NCBI RefSeq assembly: GCF_014643835.1 | Contig: NZ_BMKD01000010.1 | Coordinates: 1 to 64,000 of the forward strand | Direction: 5' to 3' | Length of the DNA stretch: 64,000 bases | Source: Mucilaginibacter rubeus | Lineage (GTDB): Bacteria; Bacteroidota; Bacteroidia; Sphingobacteriales; Sphingobacteriaceae | Shown here: one piece after another, positions 1 through 9,398 of the stretch | Layout of the letters: each line of letters opens with the position of its first letter | Position numbering within the stretch: position 1 is the first letter of the stretch | Program-made: the position numbers and the translations under genes | Notes under the pieces: model-generated | Database searches by the model: none | Told to the model about the DNA's origin: nothing | The model's input: the letters and a program-made list of their open reading frames with translations, nothing else

Positions 1-216
1 GAGGCACAAAACGCGTTTCTGGAAATCAATCTTTACAAAAACCGACTGCAGATCAGCATCCGTGATGACGGGCGCGGATTTGACCCTGATGTGCGCAAGC
101 ACGAAACCATGGGCATCCGGAATATTCACACGCGGGCAAAAAGATTGAACGCCGAACTGAAAATTGATACCGCCCACGGTAAAGGCACATCCATCGGCCT
201 TAAACTAAACCTTTAG
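1..216 (+). CDS. Sensor histidine kinase, C-terminal fragment
   Basis: The window opens inside this gene, and only the last 71 codons, in frame 1, are present. They hold the end of a HATPase_c ATP-binding domain. The G1 box reads DDGRGFD and is followed by GIRNIHTRAKRL and a glycine-rich GKGTSIGL near the stop. GIRNI after a DDGRGF box is typical of the NarX/DesK (HisKA_3) kinases that pair with NarL-type regulators. The next gene, 73 bases downstream, encodes such a regulator, so the two probably form a two-component system. The sensor domain lies outside the window, so the signal is unknown. Confidence 0.85.
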   Translation, partial: EAQNAFLEINLYKNRLQISIRDDGRGFDPDVRKHETMGIRNIHTRAKRLNAELKIDTAHGKGTSIGLKLNL

Positions 217-289
217 CGTATACCCCATAATAGGTATAAAGAAAGCCGGGATAATTTAGGAAATTAGCATTTTATATTTACCGAAAAGC

Positions 290-919
290 ATGCTCCAGAT
301 AGTTTTGTTAGAGGATAATTTACATTACCGGCGCGGGCTGGAACAGATTATTCATGATATGAGCGGTGTAACTTTAATTGGTTCTTATTCCAATGCCGAA
401 GCCGTATTAAAAAAAATTGACCAGCTTAAACCGGATATCTTTATCGTGGATATAAACCTCGAAGGCATGTCGGGCATTGAATTTATACGGCGGGCCAAGC
501 CCTTTGTCCCGCATGCCGAATTTTTGATGTGCACCATCAACGATGACAACACCAATATTTTTGAATCTTTAAAAAGCGGCGCAACCGGCTATATGCTCAA
601 AGAATCTTCGGCCGATGAGATTAGGAACGCCATTACCGAAATTGCTGCAGGCGGTTCCCCCATGAGCGCCTATATCTCGCGAAGGGTCATCGCATCATTC
701 AATGCCGACACCGATAAACTGCCTGCCCCTGCTGCCGAAAGCCTCACCGAACGCGAGGTTGAAGTACTTAACCACCTGGCCCGCGGCCTCCAGTACAAAG
801 AAATCGCCGATCGCCTCGATATCTCTACCGGAACCGTTAAAAAACACATCCGCAATACCTACATCAAACTGCAGGTACAAAATAAAGTAGAAGCTATTAA
901 TAAATTCCGCGCATTCTGA
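290..919 (+). CDS. NarL/FixJ-family response regulator
   Basis: This is a DNA-binding response regulator of 209 residues, the usual length. The receiver domain covers about residues 1-120, with the acidic pair E8/D9, the phospho-acceptor D54 in FIVDIN and the conserved K104 in YMLKES. A LuxR-type helix-turn-helix follows at about 145-205 (LTEREVEVLNHLARG, then DISTGTVKKHI). The cognate kinase is probably the truncated gene just upstream on the same strand. No target genes can be inferred from the sequence. Confidence 0.93.
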   Translation: MLQIVLLEDNLHYRRGLEQIIHDMSGVTLIGSYSNAEAVLKKIDQLKPDIFIVDINLEGMSGIEFIRRAKPFVPHAEFLMCTINDDNTNIFESLKSGATGYMLKESSADEIRNAITEIAAGGSPMSAYISRRVIASFNADTDKLPAPAAESLTEREVEVLNHLARGLQYKEIADRLDISTGTVKKHIRNTYIKLQVQNKVEAINKFRAF

Positions 920-1168
920 TATACCACTTTTTCAGTATTGCAGGGCTTAATGGTTAACGCTAATTTAGCGTTATAAAGAAACTAAAAGGCGTTGTTAAAA
1001 TTAACTCCCTGTTGGTGATCTTTAAAGCCTAAACCTTATCACAATTGAAAGATCACACCGTGAAAGATGCCATCTAATTAAATCCTAAAACTACTGCCGG
1101 ATTTTTTTTCTAACAGGATCAATAATAATCACTGCTTTAATCTGCACATTTGCACATCTGTAATTGGC

Positions 1169-1642
1169 ATGCCTGCAATGATTATATCTGTCCCGCTCCG
1201 TATTATCGACCTGCATGACGATGGTTTCCACCCGCTGGTTGAAGTTATGCTGTTTGAAAAAACTTTTATTATGGTGCTGGATACCGGCGCGTCAAAAACC
1301 GCTTTTGATCAAACGGTGCTTTCCGAAGCCAATGAAACCATGAACATCTTAGCCAGCGATAAACTCTCCACTGGCCTCGGCACTAATACCATGGAATCTT
1401 TTACAGCAACAGTCAGCGACCTGCACATCGGCGACTTGCCTATCTCCGAATTTGAAGTAGCTGTGCTTGATCTTTCCACTATTAATGTCGCCTACGGCCA
1501 AATGGGGTACCCGCAGGTATTGGGTGTTTTGGGCGGAGATATTTTAATGAAATATAAAGCCGTTATTGACTATGGGAAACGGGTACTGAAACTAAAAAAG
1601 CCTTTGTCAAGCTTACGCGGGGCCTTATATATTCGAAGGTAA
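1169..1642 (+). CDS. Retropepsin-like aspartic protease family protein
   Basis: This 157-residue protein resembles single-domain clan AA aspartic proteases. The catalytic motif is LDTGAS (D38-T39-G40). A second signature, GVLGGDIL followed by a hydrophobic strand, lies near residue 130. Families with one DTG motif work as homodimers, so this one would need to dimerise. There is no signal peptide or membrane segment, which suggests a cytoplasmic location. ATG codons at 1169 and 1178 are both possible starts. It stands alone between the response regulator and a lipoprotein gene, and its substrate is unknown. Confidence 0.72.
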   Translation: MPAMIISVPLRIIDLHDDGFHPLVEVMLFEKTFIMVLDTGASKTAFDQTVLSEANETMNILASDKLSTGLGTNTMESFTATVSDLHIGDLPISEFEVAVLDLSTINVAYGQMGYPQVLGVLGGDILMKYKAVIDYGKRVLKLKKPLSSLRGALYIRR

Positions 1643-1901
1643 TTTTAATTAATCAACAAGGGTCTGCTCCAAAAATACCCATTGGGTTATAACAAAGCTA
1701 TAATTGGCATAATAGTCAAAATGACAATTATAATTTCGATATCAATCGAATAAAAAGACAATAATTCCTAAAAAGAATATTTTTTTGTTATTTTCTATTA
1801 ATAAATTCATAACATTTTATTTATATATTGCGTATAAGTTAATAGCGCTGGCCGGCTGCTGAAATTAATTCTTCTTTTACATCTAAAACGTAACGAAAAC
1901 A

Positions 1902-2732
1902 ATGAAAAGAAAACTATTATTAGGGATCGGACTAAGCGTGCTTGTCGGAGTCTCTGTACTATTCTCCTGTTCAAAAGACAAGGCTGCAAAAACTACAACC
2001 ACCAGCCCAACCGCTATTCCGGATGATGTACTGAAAAGTATTACAAACTTAGGCTTCAGCACCGATGAAGTGCGCAGGCAGGGCGATGGCTATCTTGTTG
2101 AAGGAGATATCCTGCTCACTAAAGCTAATTTAGCCGAAGCAAGCACCAGCCCTACCTTAAGAATTGCCGATGTTGAGCAGTACCGTACCACAAACCTGGT
2201 TAAAAATCTGCCCAGGACAGTAACCGTATCAGTTACAAACCTGCCTACTGTTTACCTTAACGCGGCTACCGCGGCGGTTGCACGTTACAATGCTTTAAAC
2301 CTCACGCTTAAATTTCAAATGGTTAGCAGTGGCGGCACAATCGATATCATCGGCTTTAACGAGGGCCCAAGCGGCGGTTATATCACTTTAGGTTCATCAG
2401 GCTTCCCTACTTCATCGGGCGACCCGTATAGCCAAATCCAGATGAACACCAACGAACAGGCTTATGGCACTAACCCTGATCTGGGTTATGTAACATCAGT
2501 TATTCAGCACGAGTTGGGCCATTGTATCGGTTTCCGTCATACCGACTATATGAACCGCGCGTTCAGCTGCGGCGGCCGACATGTAAACGAAGGTTCGGCA
2601 GGCATAGGCGCTATCAACATTCCGGGCACACCAACCAAGGCAGATGCCGGCTCTTGGATGTTAGCCTGCTCAAGCGGTACCGACCGTACGTTTAATGCCA
2701 ACGATCAGATAGCGTTAAACTATTTATACTAA
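1902..2732 (+). CDS. Metzincin-like zinc metalloprotease lipoprotein (M57 type)
   Basis: This 276-residue lipoprotein has a short N-terminal signal peptide ending in a lipobox (LFSC, lipidated Cys23). The zinc site is HELGHCIGFRH, the extended HExxHxxGxxH of metzincins, with ligands H203, H207 and H213 and catalytic E204. The later SWMLAC segment may supply the Met-turn. The pattern fits the Bacteroidota M57 (protease B-like) family. It is probably a surface or periplasmic peptidase. The secreted subtilase follows about 100 bases downstream on the same strand, so the two may act together in extracellular proteolysis. Confidence 0.82.
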   Translation: MKRKLLLGIGLSVLVGVSVLFSCSKDKAAKTTTTSPTAIPDDVLKSITNLGFSTDEVRRQGDGYLVEGDILLTKANLAEASTSPTLRIADVEQYRTTNLVKNLPRTVTVSVTNLPTVYLNAATAAVARYNALNLTLKFQMVSSGGTIDIIGFNEGPSGGYITLGSSGFPTSSGDPYSQIQMNTNEQAYGTNPDLGYVTSVIQHELGHCIGFRHTDYMNRAFSCGGRHVNEGSAGIGAINIPGTPTKADAGSWMLACSSGTDRTFNANDQIALNYLY

Positions 2733-2829
2733 TAGCGCCTATAGTTGTTTTTTACATTTCAACTAAATAGCTTTATCAATAAAGGGGATGCTGCAGCTCC
2801 CCTTTATTGGTTTGATCACATTACCGCCT

Positions 2830-5640
2830 ATGACAAAAAGACTACCTGTTACCATATTGCTCCTTTTTTTAAGCTTTAAAGTGTCATGGTCACAAAAACA
2901 CATGAGCGACGAGGCAATTGTCTCACTTTATAAGGCAACATCTTTATCTCCGCAAAAAAATCCCAACCAGTATCACCTTGTAAAATTTAAAGATCCGGCA
3001 CATATCGATAACCGGAAATACAATATCATCAAACGGGTTTCCTATAACTATTATGTAGTATCATCAGCCTCGGCTATCAAAAGCGATGCTAATATTATAA
3101 ATAACAGCGCCGCTTCCCCCATCTGGAAAGCTTCGGATAACCTTGCAAAAAACTGGAAGCAGCACCCGGCACACACACAAGCCATTGAGGTTACAGTTAC
3201 AGCTGTTAATGACACCGTTATTAAGCACATTCAACAATCCGGAGCCATTACCGGCCAAACCGGCAACTTAGTACGTCTTAAAATCAAATTAGAAAACCTA
3301 CCTGCCTTACTTCAGCAGGACTATATATTATTTGCCAATGAGGTGCGCCAACCTCATGAAGAACTTGCCATTAGCGATATAGATCTCGGCTTAAATACCA
3401 TATCGGCTATAGGGGCTAATTTTCCGGGTATAACCGGATCCGGCGTTAACGTTTCGGTAAAAGAAGACCGCTACGATAATGATCTCGATCTGTTAGGCCG
3501 CAGCTTCACATCCTTTAAAACCTCTGATATCACATCGGGGCATGCTACCACCATGGCAACCCTCATAGGCGGCAACGGCAACTCATATATCAAAGGCCTG
3601 GGAGTTGCACCCAAAGTAAATTTCACGTCATCATCTTTTGTACAATTAATGCCCGATAGCACTACCGTTTTTAAATCATTCAGGATTTCGGTGCAAAACC
3701 ACTCGTATGGTACTGGCATTGAAAATTATTATGGGGCCGAAAGTGCCGCTTATGATCAGCAGATCTTTGAAAATGATTCGCTGGTGCATGTATTTTCATC
3801 GGGCAATATCGGCACTTCTGCACCCGAAAGCGGGGTTTACAGCGGCATAAGCGGGGTAGCCAACCTCTCGGGCGACTTTAAGCAGGCTAAAAATGTATTG
3901 GTGGTTGGCGGCACCGGCAGGACGGGTGTCCCCGAACCCTTAAGCTCGGCAGGACCGGCATATGATGGCCGCATCAAGCCCGAATTAATCGCGGATGGTG
4001 AAGATGGTACGTCTGGCGCGGCAGCCCTGACATCAGGCACGGTAGCTTTGATGCAGCAAGCTTATAAAACACAATATAAACAGATGCCATCTGCCGCGCT
4101 TATAAAAAGTGTACTCATTAACTCGGCCAATGAAACAGGCTCATCAGGTCCCAGCCATAAAACAGGCTATGGTTTATTGAATGCATTGGAAGCATTGCGT
4201 ACCATCAATGAAAAACGCACTTTTACCGGCTCTGTCAGCAATGCTACACAAACAGACTATTCCATAACGGTCCCCGCGAATTGCAGTGAGCTTAAAGTTT
4301 CGTTGGCCTGGAATGACCCCGCGGCGGCCGTTAACGCACCATGGGCATTGGTAAATGATCTTGATCTTACCGTCACAACACCATCCGGGCAGCAAATTTT
4401 ACCATGGGTGCTTAGCAGCTTCCCTTCTGCCGATTCGTTATCTGCCCCGGCAAAAAGACGAGTGGATACATTAAACAATACAGAACAAATAAGTTTACAA
4501 AACCCCGTGGCTGGCATATATATGGTGCATGTTAAGGGCAGGAGGGTTACTGCCGGTGCTCAAAAATTTCATGTTGCCCACCAGGAGATTATTTCAAACC
4601 GGTTCGAATGGATCTACCCCTCGGCCGGCGACCAGCTTTTTGCCGCCGAGGATAATTACCTGAGATGGCAAAGCTCATTCAATACCGCATCGGGTACAAT
4701 AAGCGTTAGCTATGATCATGGCCAAACCTGGCAGGCCATTAATAATGCCACCCTTAAAAACCGCTATTATACCTGGACAACGCCCGATGTTTTTACCAAA
4801 ACCATGCTTAAAATGGATATCGGGGGTCAAACTTTTACCAGTGCGGAATTCAGCATTTCAAAACCTTTAACACTTGATATAGGGTATAATTGCGCCAGCG
4901 GCACACTCCTGCAATGGAAACCCCAGCCAGGCAGCATAGGCTACAGCGTTTATACTATTAAAGATAACCTGCTTCAAAAACTTGTATCAACTGCTGATAC
5001 CAGCATCATCATACCCGCGCAACAACAAACTTCAACTTATTTTGCGGTGAGCGCTACAGGCGGTGGTTTTGAGGGCATAAAAAGTTATACCATTAATGCT
5101 ACCACACAGGGGGTTGGCTGCTATGTAAAAACATTATTGGCAAATGTAGTTAACAATACCGTTGTGCTCAACCTGCAGTTGGGCAGTGTTTATAATCTTA
5201 AATCCATCACCTGGGAAAAAACAACAGCTGCCGGCCAATACGATACTTTAAATACCATCCCGGTTAGTACAGCGGTAGATTATATATACGCCGACAATAA
5301 TCCCCGGCGGGGCAAACAATATTACCGGGCAAAACTCACCACAATCAACGGCGATATCATATACTCCAACATAGCCGATGCTGTTTATTTACAGCCCCAC
5401 CAATTTGTTATATACCCCAACCCTGTTGCCGGACAGATCAATATCATCAGCGGCGATATCAATAATTACGAATTTAAACTATACAGCATCGATGGTAAGT
5501 TAACTCTGGTTAAAAGCATCAATGAATTACAAAACACCATCCCCGTAAACCTCGTGGCAGGCATATATGTTTATACCATCGAACTAAATGGCAAAGTAGT
5601 TTACAATGGTAAACTGATAACAAAAAAGCCCTCCGGTTAA
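2830..5640 (+). CDS. Secreted S8 (subtilisin-like) serine peptidase with T9SS sorting domain
   Basis: The ATG at 2830 is preferred over an upstream in-frame one at 2788, because a clean signal peptide (MTKRLPVTILLLFLSF, ending near WSQ) begins there. That gives 936 residues. The subtilase domain covers about 190-460. Its candidate triad is D213 (VKED), H238 (SGHATTMA) and S395 (GTSGAA), with oxyanion N326 (SSGN). The Ser and His motifs differ from the usual GTSMAAP and HGTHVAG. Beta-sandwich segments follow. The last 75 residues or so form a type A T9SS sorting domain (IYPNP near its start, GIYVYTIE near its end), so export through the type IX system is predicted. PorV and GldJ of that system are encoded at 18.7-21.7 kb. 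Confidence 0.86.
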   Translation: MTKRLPVTILLLFLSFKVSWSQKHMSDEAIVSLYKATSLSPQKNPNQYHLVKFKDPAHIDNRKYNIIKRVSYNYYVVSSASAIKSDANIINNSAASPIWKASDNLAKNWKQHPAHTQAIEVTVTAVNDTVIKHIQQSGAITGQTGNLVRLKIKLENLPALLQQDYILFANEVRQPHEELAISDIDLGLNTISAIGANFPGITGSGVNVSVKEDRYDNDLDLLGRSFTSFKTSDITSGHATTMATLIGGNGNSYIKGLGVAPKVNFTSSSFVQLMPDSTTVFKSFRISVQNHSYGTGIENYYGAESAAYDQQIFENDSLVHVFSSGNIGTSAPESGVYSGISGVANLSGDFKQAKNVLVVGGTGRTGVPEPLSSAGPAYDGRIKPELIADGEDGTSGAAALTSGTVALMQQAYKTQYKQMPSAALIKSVLINSANETGSSGPSHKTGYGLLNALEALRTINEKRTFTGSVSNATQTDYSITVPANCSELKVSLAWNDPAAAVNAPWALVNDLDLTVTTPSGQQILPWVLSSFPSADSLSAPAKRRVDTLNNTEQISLQNPVAGIYMVHVKGRRVTAGAQKFHVAHQEIISNRFEWIYPSAGDQLFAAEDNYLRWQSSFNTASGTISVSYDHGQTWQAINNATLKNRYYTWTTPDVFTKTMLKMDIGGQTFTSAEFSISKPLTLDIGYNCASGTLLQWKPQPGSIGYSVYTIKDNLLQKLVSTADTSIIIPAQQQTSTYFAVSATGGGFEGIKSYTINATTQGVGCYVKTLLANVVNNTVVLNLQLGSVYNLKSITWEKTTAAGQYDTLNTIPVSTAVDYIYADNNPRRGKQYYRAKLTTINGDIIYSNIADAVYLQPHQFVIYPNPVAGQINIISGDINNYEFKLYSIDGKLTLVKSINELQNTIPVNLVAGIYVYTIELNGKVVYNGKLITKKPSG

Positions 5641-5651
5641 CCGAAGGGCTT
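5626..5651. terminator. Bidirectional terminator between subtilase and typA
   Basis: AAGCCCTCCGGTT and AACCGAAGGGCTT form a 13-bp stem with one mismatch and almost no loop. The stem overlaps the stop codon of the subtilase and lies 22 bases beyond the typA stop on the other strand. An A-run precedes it on the plus strand, which gives a U-tract to transcripts from typA. Confidence 0.7.
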
Positions 5652-5672
5652 CATATACTTGTTTATTGAAAA

Positions 5673-7484
5673 TTATTGACTAACAAATTTCTTAGCGTTG
5701 ATCTTACGTTCGTTTTCGTTAAGATAGATCTTACGCAAGCGGATGCTTTGCGGCGTAACCTCAATATACTCATCGGCCTGGATATATTCCATTGATTCCT
5801 CCAACGAGAATTTGATAGCCGGAGCAATCCGTACGTTGGTATCACTACCTGATGCACGCATGTTGGTTAACTGCTTGCCTTTGGTTAGGTTGATAACCAA
5901 ATCGTTATCGCGAATGTGTTCACCTAAAATCTGGCCCTCATAAATATCAACTCCGGGATCAACGTGAAACCTGCCACGATCCTGTAATTTATCAATTGCG
6001 AAAGCAGTAGTTTTACCGGTATCCATTGATACCAATACACCATTTAAACGGCCCGGGATCTGACCTTTCCATGGTTCGTATGCTTTGAAACGGTGTGCCA
6101 TGATAGCCTCGCCGCCTGTTGCAGTTAACACGTTGTTACGTAAACCGATGATGCCGCGTGCAGGGATATCAAATTCAAGGTGTTGCAAATCGCCTTTAGG
6201 CTCCATGATCAACAAATCGCCTTTACGTTGAGTTACAAGTTCAATTACTTTACCTGCAACATCACCCGGTACGTCAACAATCAGGGTTTCAACCGGCTCA
6301 CATTTAACACCGTTGATCTCTTTAATAATAACCTGCGGCTGACCAACCTGCAATTCATAACCTTCACGGCGCATAGTTTCGATCAATACTGATAAGTGAA
6401 GGATACCACGACCATAAACCAGGTATGAATCAGGCGATTCGGTTTCAACAACCTTAAGCGCCAGGTTTTTTTCCATCTCTTTGTACAAACGATCGCGCAG
6501 GTGGCGTGAAGTAACAAATTTACCTTCTTTACCAAAGAAAGGTGAAGTATTGATGGTGAACAACATGTTCATTGTTGGCTCATCAATTTTAATTACTTCC
6601 AGTTGTTCCGGGTTTTCAAAATCGGCAATGGTGTCGCCAATATCAAAACCTTCAATACCAACTACGGCACAGATATCGCCCGAGCTAACTTCAGTAGCAC
6701 GTACTTTACCCAAGCCTTCAAATGTATAAAGCTCTTTTATTCTTGATTTTTGGATGGTGCCGTCGCGTTTTACCAAAGATACCGGTTGGTTTTCCTTAAT
6801 GGTACCACGTGCCACACGACCGATAGCGATACGACCTACGAAAGATGAATAATCTAAAGAGGTGATCTGCATTTGTAAAGTACCTTCAGCAATAGGCGCC
6901 GGAGGAATGTTTTCCAAAATAGCATCCATTAACGGGAAAATATCCGTTGTTGGTTTTTTATAATCGGTGCTCATCCAGCCTTGTTTTGATGAACCGTAGA
7001 TAACCGGGAAATCCAGTTGCTCTTCAGTAGCTTCAAGGTTGAAGAATAATTCAAAAATTTGTTCGTAAACTTCTTCGGGGCGGCAGTTCTCTTTATCAAC
7101 TTTATTTACAACTACAATTGGCTTAAGGCCTAAAGCCAAAGCTTTTTGAGTTACGAAACGAGTTTGAGGCATAGCGCCTTCAAAAGCGTCGCAAAGTAAT
7201 AATACACCATCGGCCATTTTCAATACACGCTCAACCTCGCCACCAAAATCGGCGTGACCAGGGGTATCAATAATGTTGATCTTAACATCCTTATACCTTA
7301 CAGATACGTTTTTTGAAACGATGGTGATACCACGCTCACGTTCAAGGTCATTGTTGTCAAGGATTAACTCTCCGGTTTGCTCATTGTCCCTGAAAATGGC
7401 ACAGCTGTGCAGAATTTTATCAACCAAAGTAGTTTTACCGTGGTCAACGTGCGCTATAATCGCGATATTTCTTATTTTTTGCAT
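5673..7484 (-). CDS. typA: Ribosome-associated translational GTPase TypA/BipA
   Basis: TypA is an EF-G-like GTPase that binds the ribosome and helps 50S assembly and stress adaptation. The G domain starts at residue 1, with P-loop AHVDHGKTTL, switch region RERGITI, DTPGHADF and NKVD. Domain II, the EF-G-like domains and the TypA C-terminal domain (RIAPAIKFSLEESMEYI) follow. The start at 7484 gives 603 residues, close to the roughly 607 of the E. coli protein. An in-frame codon at 7511 adds nine unlikely residues, and AGGGAG sits about 8 bases before the ATG at 7484. It is transcribed alone, convergent with the subtilase. Confidence 0.96.
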   Translation of the reverse strand: MQKIRNIAIIAHVDHGKTTLVDKILHSCAIFRDNEQTGELILDNNDLERERGITIVSKNVSVRYKDVKINIIDTPGHADFGGEVERVLKMADGVLLLCDAFEGAMPQTRFVTQKALALGLKPIVVVNKVDKENCRPEEVYEQIFELFFNLEATEEQLDFPVIYGSSKQGWMSTDYKKPTTDIFPLMDAILENIPPAPIAEGTLQMQITSLDYSSFVGRIAIGRVARGTIKENQPVSLVKRDGTIQKSRIKELYTFEGLGKVRATEVSSGDICAVVGIEGFDIGDTIADFENPEQLEVIKIDEPTMNMLFTINTSPFFGKEGKFVTSRHLRDRLYKEMEKNLALKVVETESPDSYLVYGRGILHLSVLIETMRREGYELQVGQPQVIIKEINGVKCEPVETLIVDVPGDVAGKVIELVTQRKGDLLIMEPKGDLQHLEFDIPARGIIGLRNNVLTATGGEAIMAHRFKAYEPWKGQIPGRLNGVLVSMDTGKTTAFAIDKLQDRGRFHVDPGVDIYEGQILGEHIRDNDLVINLTKGKQLTNMRASGSDTNVRIAPAIKFSLEESMEYIQADEYIEVTPQSIRLRKIYLNENERKINAKKFVSQ

Positions 7485-7599
7485 GAAAATGCTCCCTAAA
7501 ATTTGGCGCAAAGGTACGCTTAATATATGAGATTATAAAGCGTTCAGAAGTTATAGGTAATAATTAATGTAATCAAAGTATCAAAAGGCAGTTAATACC

Positions 7600-8415
7600 T
7601 TATCTCCCAAAAGCCCAAACCAAAAACTTGGCCATCGCCTTGCCCCATGTAGCGGGATTATGGGTGCCTCCTACTATTTCAACATATTGAATTTCTTCAG
7701 GGCGTTTAAAGCCCTTCATCTCCATTTCTTTGATCAGGTCGATAGTATCGTCAATGGCATCAATAATGCCGTTTTTGTTTCGATCGCTGGTTTCATCTTT
7801 AGTGCCGGTTTGCAGCCAGGCATTGATAGCCGGTTTGGTTTTAGTTTCCCTGATCACCTGGTGCATCAGCCTGTCGGCGTCGGTATAGCCTTTGGACAGG
7901 TCTTTTCCCCGCCACCAAAACGAACCGGAAAAAACGCCTGTTTTATTGAACAATGCCGGATTATTCCAAACAATATCAAATGCGGATAAACCGCCGAGCG
8001 AAAAGCCTGCAAAGGCCGTTGCATCAAATTCAGTAAAGCTGGTTAATTGTAGTAATTGAGGCAATAGTTCTTCCTTTATAAATTGTGTATATACACCTGC
8101 TTTGGCACCCCGGCCTTTAAAATCGGGTTTACCAGCAATGCCATATTCATCCAGGCGGCTATCTCCGGCATGGATAGCTACGATCAGCAGCGGCTTAAGG
8201 CGATTGGTATTATATAATGTTTCGAGCGTGGTTTTTAATCCGAGGTTCTCAAGCTCCTGTCCGTCATTAAGCAGCAGCAGGTTTAGCGGTTCGGCGATAT
8301 CACTGTCTTCCGGCTTCAGGATGGTTAAGGTCACTTCCCGCTCCAGCAGTGCCGAGGTTATATTTATTTCTTGTTCGGTTATTGTCATTTCAGTATCAAG
8401 CCAGCCCGGGTACAT
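7600..8415 (-). CDS. Alpha/beta hydrolase, esterase D/enterochelin-esterase-like
   Basis: This 271-residue protein of the putative esterase family (PF00756 type) has the nucleophile elbow GFSLGG. A late His in GGTHNPATW is the likely catalytic histidine. The N-terminal part looks like the small beta-sandwich that often precedes this domain (VTLTILKPEDSD). There is no signal peptide, so it is probably cytoplasmic. The start at 8415 could instead be the Met at 8388 (MTITEQ). It is divergent from another alpha/beta hydrolase gene at 8553. The substrate is unknown; members of the family hydrolyse acyl esters or catecholate esters. Confidence 0.8.
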   Translation of the reverse strand: MYPGWLDTEMTITEQEINITSALLEREVTLTILKPEDSDIAEPLNLLLLNDGQELENLGLKTTLETLYNTNRLKPLLIVAIHAGDSRLDEYGIAGKPDFKGRGAKAGVYTQFIKEELLPQLLQLTSFTEFDATAFAGFSLGGLSAFDIVWNNPALFNKTGVFSGSFWWRGKDLSKGYTDADRLMHQVIRETKTKPAINAWLQTGTKDETSDRNKNGIIDAIDDTIDLIKEMEMKGFKRPEEIQYVEIVGGTHNPATWGKAMAKFLVWAFGR

Positions 8416-8552
8416 CTCTTTCTAAATTAAAATTAAGGGCGCAAAAATAAGCTATACTTTTTACTTTTTGGCGGCTAAGGATTAATATTATCAGGCTGTT
8501 GCCTTTTTCAAACAAACCTCCTAACTTACAATCATTATAAAAACTACAAGCT

Positions 8553-9260
8553 TTGACCGAAAAATTTCACCGCTGGCACTCACCCAACACCAACACCGAC
8601 CTCGAAATGCTGGTATTCGGCGACCGCGGTTATCCTGTGATCGTTTTCCCTACTACCAAAGGCCGCTATTATCAAAACAAAGATTTCGGCCTGATCGAGA
8701 GTGTAAAATGGTTTATTGATAATGGACTGGTGAAAATCTACTGCCCCGATACTATCGACGACCGCAGCTGGTACAATAAAGGCATCCACCCGGCCGACAG
8801 GGCCAAAACCTATGCAGGATACGATCGCATGTTGATAAACGAGCTCATCCCCTGGGTCATGCATGAAACAGGCGTTGGCAAGGTAGCTCTCGCCGGCTGT
8901 AGTTTTGGGGGCTATCATGCCGCCAATTTCGCGTTCAAACATCCTGAAAAGGTGAGGCATTTGTTTACCATGGGCGGGGCCTTTGATATTAAAATGTTTA
9001 CCGATGGTTATTATGATGATAACATTTTTTATAATAACCCGGTCGATTTTTTGCCGGGCAGTAACCATCATGACCTTTGGCAAATGAACATTGTACTTGG
9101 TACATCCGAGTATGACATATGTAAAGGGTATAATATCCAGCTCTCAAATATTTTAAAACAAAAAAACATTAAACACTGGCTGGATATCCGCCCTTTTGCC
9201 AATCACGACTGGCCCATCTGGCGCGAAATGTTCCCGCATTATTTATCAACGATTAAATAG
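8553..9260 (+). CDS. Esterase of the COG4947 type (alpha/beta hydrolase)
   Basis: This 235-residue hydrolase has the nucleophile motif GCSFGG and a late His in FANHDWPIW that fits the catalytic histidine. The N-terminus (HRWHSPNTNTDLEMLVFG) matches the usual start of this family, and no ATG lies upstream of it. The initiation codon is therefore probably the TTG at 8553. The gene opens a same-strand run with an ATP-grasp ligase, a GCS2 ligase, a glutamine amidotransferase and a second ATP-grasp-like gene. That suggests it trims, releases or transfers an acyl or peptide product of those enzymes. The role is inferred from context. Confidence 0.78.
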   Translation: MTEKFHRWHSPNTNTDLEMLVFGDRGYPVIVFPTTKGRYYQNKDFGLIESVKWFIDNGLVKIYCPDTIDDRSWYNKGIHPADRAKTYAGYDRMLINELIPWVMHETGVGKVALAGCSFGGYHAANFAFKHPEKVRHLFTMGGAFDIKMFTDGYYDDNIFYNNPVDFLPGSNHHDLWQMNIVLGTSEYDICKGYNIQLSNILKQKNIKHWLDIRPFANHDWPIWREMFPHYLSTIK

Positions 9261-9385
9261 AAACAAGAGATCAGGATTCAAGAAACAAGAAAATAAAAAG
9301 CAAGAGTTTAAGAGACAGGAAAAAAATGAAAAAATAAAGAGCAAGATTTACATCAACCTGAAACCCAAAGAAAAACAAACATAAA
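9261..9385 (+). other. Purine-rich degenerate spacer between esterase and ATP-grasp genes
   Basis: This spacer is almost all A and G on the plus strand, with recurring CAAGA/AAGAG words such as TTCAAGAAACAAGAAAATAA. It has no convincing gene. A similar purine-rich text built on GAGTCAAGA words lies between nuoD and nuoC at 43,367-43,425, so these may be degenerate members of one intergenic repeat family. No strong hairpin is seen, so transcription probably reads through into the next gene. Confidence 0.4.
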
Positions 9386-9398
9386 AACACCTACTACC

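Noticed and set aside
2788-2829. Upstream ATG of the subtilase
   Set aside because: It would put 14 extra residues before a clear signal peptide that begins at 2,830.
9196-9384. 62-codon open frame overlapping the end of the esterase gene
   Set aside because: It lies out of frame with the esterase and then in purine-rich spacer; its Lys/Glu-rich product reflects composition only.
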